DNA from: Sporosarcina sp. P32b
GTDB lineage: Bacteria; Bacillota; Bacilli; Bacillales_A; Planococcaceae
Direction: 5' to 3'
Assembly (NCBI RefSeq): GCF_002743335.1
Contig: NZ_PDZB01000026.1
Location: 1 to 35,575, forward strand
Length of the DNA: 35,575 nt
Below are positions 33,325 to 35,575 of this stretch, one piece after another (positions within the stretch are counted from its first letter, which is position 1; the number at the start of each line of letters is the position of its first letter). The notes beneath the pieces are model-generated. The model had not been told where the DNA came from. It made no database searches and saw nothing but the letters and a program-made list of their open reading frames with translations. The position numbers were made by a program, and so were the translations under genes.

Positions 33325-33891
33325 ATGACAAATGTAAGTAAGAAGCTGTCAGCAGAGCAACAAGAAAAAATACTCGAAACACTCCAATCCCGTTTCGCTA
33401 GTCATATGGATCGCCACACAAATATGGACTGGTCTTCGTTACATGACAAGCTTATAGAGAACAAAGAAAAGCTATGGACCCTCAATGAAATGGAAGTTAC
33501 GGGAGGTGAGCCTGACGTAGTAGATTATGACGAAACGACGGGTCAATACCTCTTTTTTGATTGTTCAGCAGAGAGTCCTGTGGGCCGTCGAAGTGTTTGC
33601 TATGATCAAGAAGCTTTGGAATCCAGAAAAAAGAACAAGCCGGAAAATAACGCCTTGGATATGGCCAATGAAATAGGTATTGAATTATTGACAGAAGAAC
33701 AATACAGATGGCTTCAACAGTTTGGAGAGTTTGATAGAAAAACATCTAGCTGGGTGCAGACTCCGGAAGATATTAGGAAACGTGGCGGTGCTCTTTTTTG
33801 TGATCGTCGATACGATCAAGTATTTTTGTATCATAATGGAGCAGAGTCGTATTATGCTGCAAGGGGATTTCGAGGGTTACTCAGACTGTAA
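33325..33891 (+). CDS. DUF4256 family protein
   Basis: A 188-residue soluble protein of the DUF4256 family, of unknown function. Recognisable features are LQSRFASHMDRH near residue 20, WSSLHDKLIENKEKLWTLNEMEVTGGEPDVV (36-66), FFDCSAESPVGRRSVCYDQEAL (77-98) and the ending FLYHNGAESYYAARGFRGLLRL. The many conserved Trp, Tyr, Arg and Asp residues suggest an enzyme or ligand-binding protein. AGGAGG lies before ATG 33325. It seems to be monocistronic. Confidence 0.85.
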   Translation: MTNVSKKLSAEQQEKILETLQSRFASHMDRHTNMDWSSLHDKLIENKEKLWTLNEMEVTGGEPDVVDYDETTGQYLFFDCSAESPVGRRSVCYDQEALESRKKNKPENNALDMANEIGIELLTEEQYRWLQQFGEFDRKTSSWVQTPEDIRKRGGALFCDRRYDQVFLYHNGAESYYAARGFRGLLRL

Positions 33892-34000
33892 AATACTAGG
33901 GTAATATTATTTGTGTAATTTCAATTAACCATTTTCTTTTCTCGTCCATTTCATCTGTGATAAGATGGGAGAAAAGTGTAATTTGATATGGGGATATAGT

Positions 34001-34636
34001 ATGGGGTATAGAGGCAGAGTAGTTGCTGTTTGTATTGTTATATTTTTCAATATCTTGCGTTATGGCTATTATCATATCTATTTAGGCTATCTGTTTGATA
34101 GGAGTTTCTTTGTTTTAACAGGGATATTCTTGCTTGTTGCCTGGATAGGTGGGAGGCAATACGACGTAGCCAAGTTTTACGCAGAGAAGGATCCGCTAAC
34201 CAATGCGTATAACCGGCGTGCGATAGATAAAGTATTTAAGAAACGACTTTCCACATATAGAAGTCAAGTGAAGAAAATCGGCGTAGTATTGATAGATCTT
34301 GATGATTTCAAAGAAATAAATGATACATTCGGTCATCAAACAGGCGATGAATTATTACGATATGTTGCAGAGCTTATCACGAGCAGTGCGAAAAAAGAGG
34401 ACTATGTCGTGCGATGGGGTGGCGATGAATTTGTGCATGTCATTCTCGATCTTAAAGAGGATACACTTTCAGACTATGTTCGAAATTTAAGAAGTAAATT
34501 ATCTGATCTAGACATGGAATTAGTCGACACCGTCAGTGCTTCAATCGGAATGGCAGTTTATCCGGATGATGGTGAGACATTTGAGGCGCTTATTCAGAAG
34601 GCAGATGCATCCATGTATGAGATGAAAAAAGCATAA
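34001..34636 (+). CDS. Small membrane diguanylate cyclase (GGDEF)
   Basis: A 211-residue protein with two N-terminal hydrophobic segments (about 7-20 and 35-50) and a complete GGDEF domain: DPLTNAYNRRAID (64-76), IDLDDFKEINDTFGHQTGDELL (98-119) and the active motif GGDEF (140-144). It should make cyclic di-GMP. The inhibitory I-site RxxD upstream of the motif reads KKED, so product inhibition may be weakened. No sensory domain other than the short membrane part is present. Start uncertain: ATG 34001 has GGGG 7 bp upstream, and ATG 33965 in frame is weaker. Confidence 0.87.
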   Translation: MGYRGRVVAVCIVIFFNILRYGYYHIYLGYLFDRSFFVLTGIFLLVAWIGGRQYDVAKFYAEKDPLTNAYNRRAIDKVFKKRLSTYRSQVKKIGVVLIDLDDFKEINDTFGHQTGDELLRYVAELITSSAKKEDYVVRWGGDEFVHVILDLKEDTLSDYVRNLRSKLSDLDMELVDTVSASIGMAVYPDDGETFEALIQKADASMYEMKKA

Positions 34637-34645
34637 GAAGTTTCT

Positions 34646-34688
34646 AATCCTTGTTAATTCTGCCAAACAGACTTAGCGAGGATTTTTG
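34646..34688 (+). terminator. Terminator of the GGDEF gene
   Basis: Arms 34646-34662 and 34668-34684 pair over 17 positions with two G-U pairs and one mismatch, loop CCAAA, followed by TTT. Confidence 0.75.
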
Positions 34689-34779
34689 AAACATATAAGT
34701 ATCCCTATACACCAGACAAATCTAAACTTGATTGAGTGCCGGGCGTATATAGGATAAATAGTAACTACGCTTGAATTTT

Positions 34780-35436
34780 TTATGTTCTTTCAATGTTCGC
34801 TGTGATTTCCACACCCGTCAAAGCCTGCGTCGCTAGACGATCTGCTTCGCCGTTCATCTTGCGGGAAATTAGTTCATACTGCGGCTGGAATCCTAAAGAC
34901 TCCATCTTTTCTTCCACTTTATTCGCCCAACTGTAAAGTTCTTCTTCAATAACTGGCCATTCTTCGCTTAAATGATTAATGACGACTCGTGAGTCACCCA
35001 TAATCTCGATGGGTAAGTGATGCGCTCCTAGATTTTCCAGTTCTTGCAAGCACAGATGAAGTGCTGCATATTCCGCTTCGTTGTTAGAGGATAAGTGTGT
35101 AGCCATGGCATTTTTTCGGAGTCTATAGGATTTACCATTTTGATTATAATAGAGTACGCAACCGAGACCAGCCAACTTTGTGTCCCAGTCAAATCCTCCA
35201 TCGAAATATACCGTGATATTATGTGGTTCTGTCTCGATTCCTTTTAGATAACTTTTTAATTCCTTAACAGTCCAGGAACTATCGAACTGATCTGTGAACA
35301 ATATTTGCTTTGTACGACCTGTTTTTTCTAAGTCCTCAGCAATTTTTAGCGCTTGTTCTGCTGGTAATTCCTCAGACTTGAAAACGGTTTGTATTCCTTT
35401 TTTTGATTTATAGAGCCATTCAATTAAAACATTCAA
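34780..35436 (-). CDS. RNase HI-like (reverse-transcriptase-like) protein, YpeP type
   Basis: A 218-residue protein: an N-terminal region of about 70 residues (NVLIEWLYKSKKGIQTVFKSEELPAE) and a C-terminal RNase H domain (about 73-205). The four acidic catalytic positions are present in VYFDGGFD, SSNNEAEYAAL, IEIMGDSRVV and MNGEADRLATQAL, so it may be active on RNA-DNA hybrids. The likely start is TTG 35436, with GGGAGGG 7 bp upstream; the frame continues to 35553 but has no site there. The 139 bp upstream to the window edge hold a small hairpin (CAACGG/CCGTTG) and nothing else seen. Confidence 0.78.
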   Translation of the reverse strand: MNVLIEWLYKSKKGIQTVFKSEELPAEQALKIAEDLEKTGRTKQILFTDQFDSSWTVKELKSYLKGIETEPHNITVYFDGGFDWDTKLAGLGCVLYYNQNGKSYRLRKNAMATHLSSNNEAEYAALHLCLQELENLGAHHLPIEIMGDSRVVINHLSEEWPVIEEELYSWANKVEEKMESLGFQPQYELISRKMNGEADRLATQALTGVEITANIERT

Positions 35437-35575
35437 TGTCTTCCCTCCCTCTATAAATGTTGATGTATCAACGGTTTGAGCCGTTGTAAGGGTGCCAAAA
35501 AAATATTTTTTACACGATGATAAACAATAATAATTAGATATTTGAATATTCAAACGTCCATGGGTGCGCTACGCG

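Noticed and set aside
1..35575. CRISPR arrays, insertion sequences, prophage or tRNA genes
   Set aside because: No regularly spaced long repeats, transposase or integrase reading frames, or tRNA-like sequences were seen on either strand.

Overview
The window looks like a chromosome segment of a low-GC Gram-positive bacterium of the Bacillales, most likely Planococcaceae (Sporosarcina-like). This is inferred from strong AAGGAGG-type ribosome binding sites, rho-independent terminators after most units, a SAM (S-box) riboswitch on a metNIQ operon, CcpA-type cre sites, and Bacillus-type housekeeping proteins (MtnE-like aminotransferase, OpuD-like BCCT transporter, BluB, DUF4256, YpeP-like RNase H protein). 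I ran no searches; every family call is from reading the translated sequence.

The left half (1-17.4 kb) is an aromatic-catabolism island. 178-951 is a class II aldolase-type protein behind three copies of a 13-bp repeat. 1177-5290 (minus) is a TRAP transporter operon dctP-dctQ-dctM ending in a DszC-like acyl-CoA dehydrogenase homologue. 5764-6564 (minus) is an IclR-type regulator, divergent from a tight six-gene operon (6685-11680): muconate cycloisomerase, a DUF3237 protein, an alpha/beta hydrolase (enol-lactonase candidate), 3-oxoadipate CoA-transferase A and B, and a beta-ketoadipyl-CoA thiolase. 11855-13642 encodes a regulator joining a phenol-sensing XylR_N/V4R module to a PucR-type DNA-binding end. 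13844-17326 carries a PheA1/HpaB-type flavin monooxygenase, an intradiol (catechol 1,2-) dioxygenase, a stand-alone FAD synthetase domain and a flavin reductase.

Together these genes describe phenol -> catechol -> cis,cis-muconate -> muconolactone -> 3-oxoadipate enol-lactone -> 3-oxoadipate -> 3-oxoadipyl-CoA -> succinyl-CoA + acetyl-CoA. The one step with no recognisable enzyme is muconolactone isomerase. The DUF3237 gene sits exactly where that enzyme is expected, between cycloisomerase and lactonase, and is the main candidate for something undescribed. The FAD synthetase plus flavin reductase would supply both flavin cofactor and reduced flavin to the hydroxylase. cre-like sites before the regulator gene and before the hydroxylase gene suggest carbon catabolite control.

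The right half (17.5-35.6 kb) is ordinary chromosome: a membrane-anchored toast-rack/LiaF-like protein, an EamA permease, a small conserved-looking protein, a carboxymuconolactone-decarboxylase-family protein, BluB, a BCCT transporter, a tRNA-dihydrouridine synthase, an MtnE-like aminotransferase, the SAM-riboswitch-controlled metNIQ operon, a single-chain L-serine dehydratase with a cre site at its promoter, an M42 aminopeptidase, an RsbR-like STAS protein, a universal stress protein, DUF4256, a small membrane GGDEF protein and an RNase H-like protein. No tRNA, rRNA, CRISPR, insertion sequence or prophage was seen.
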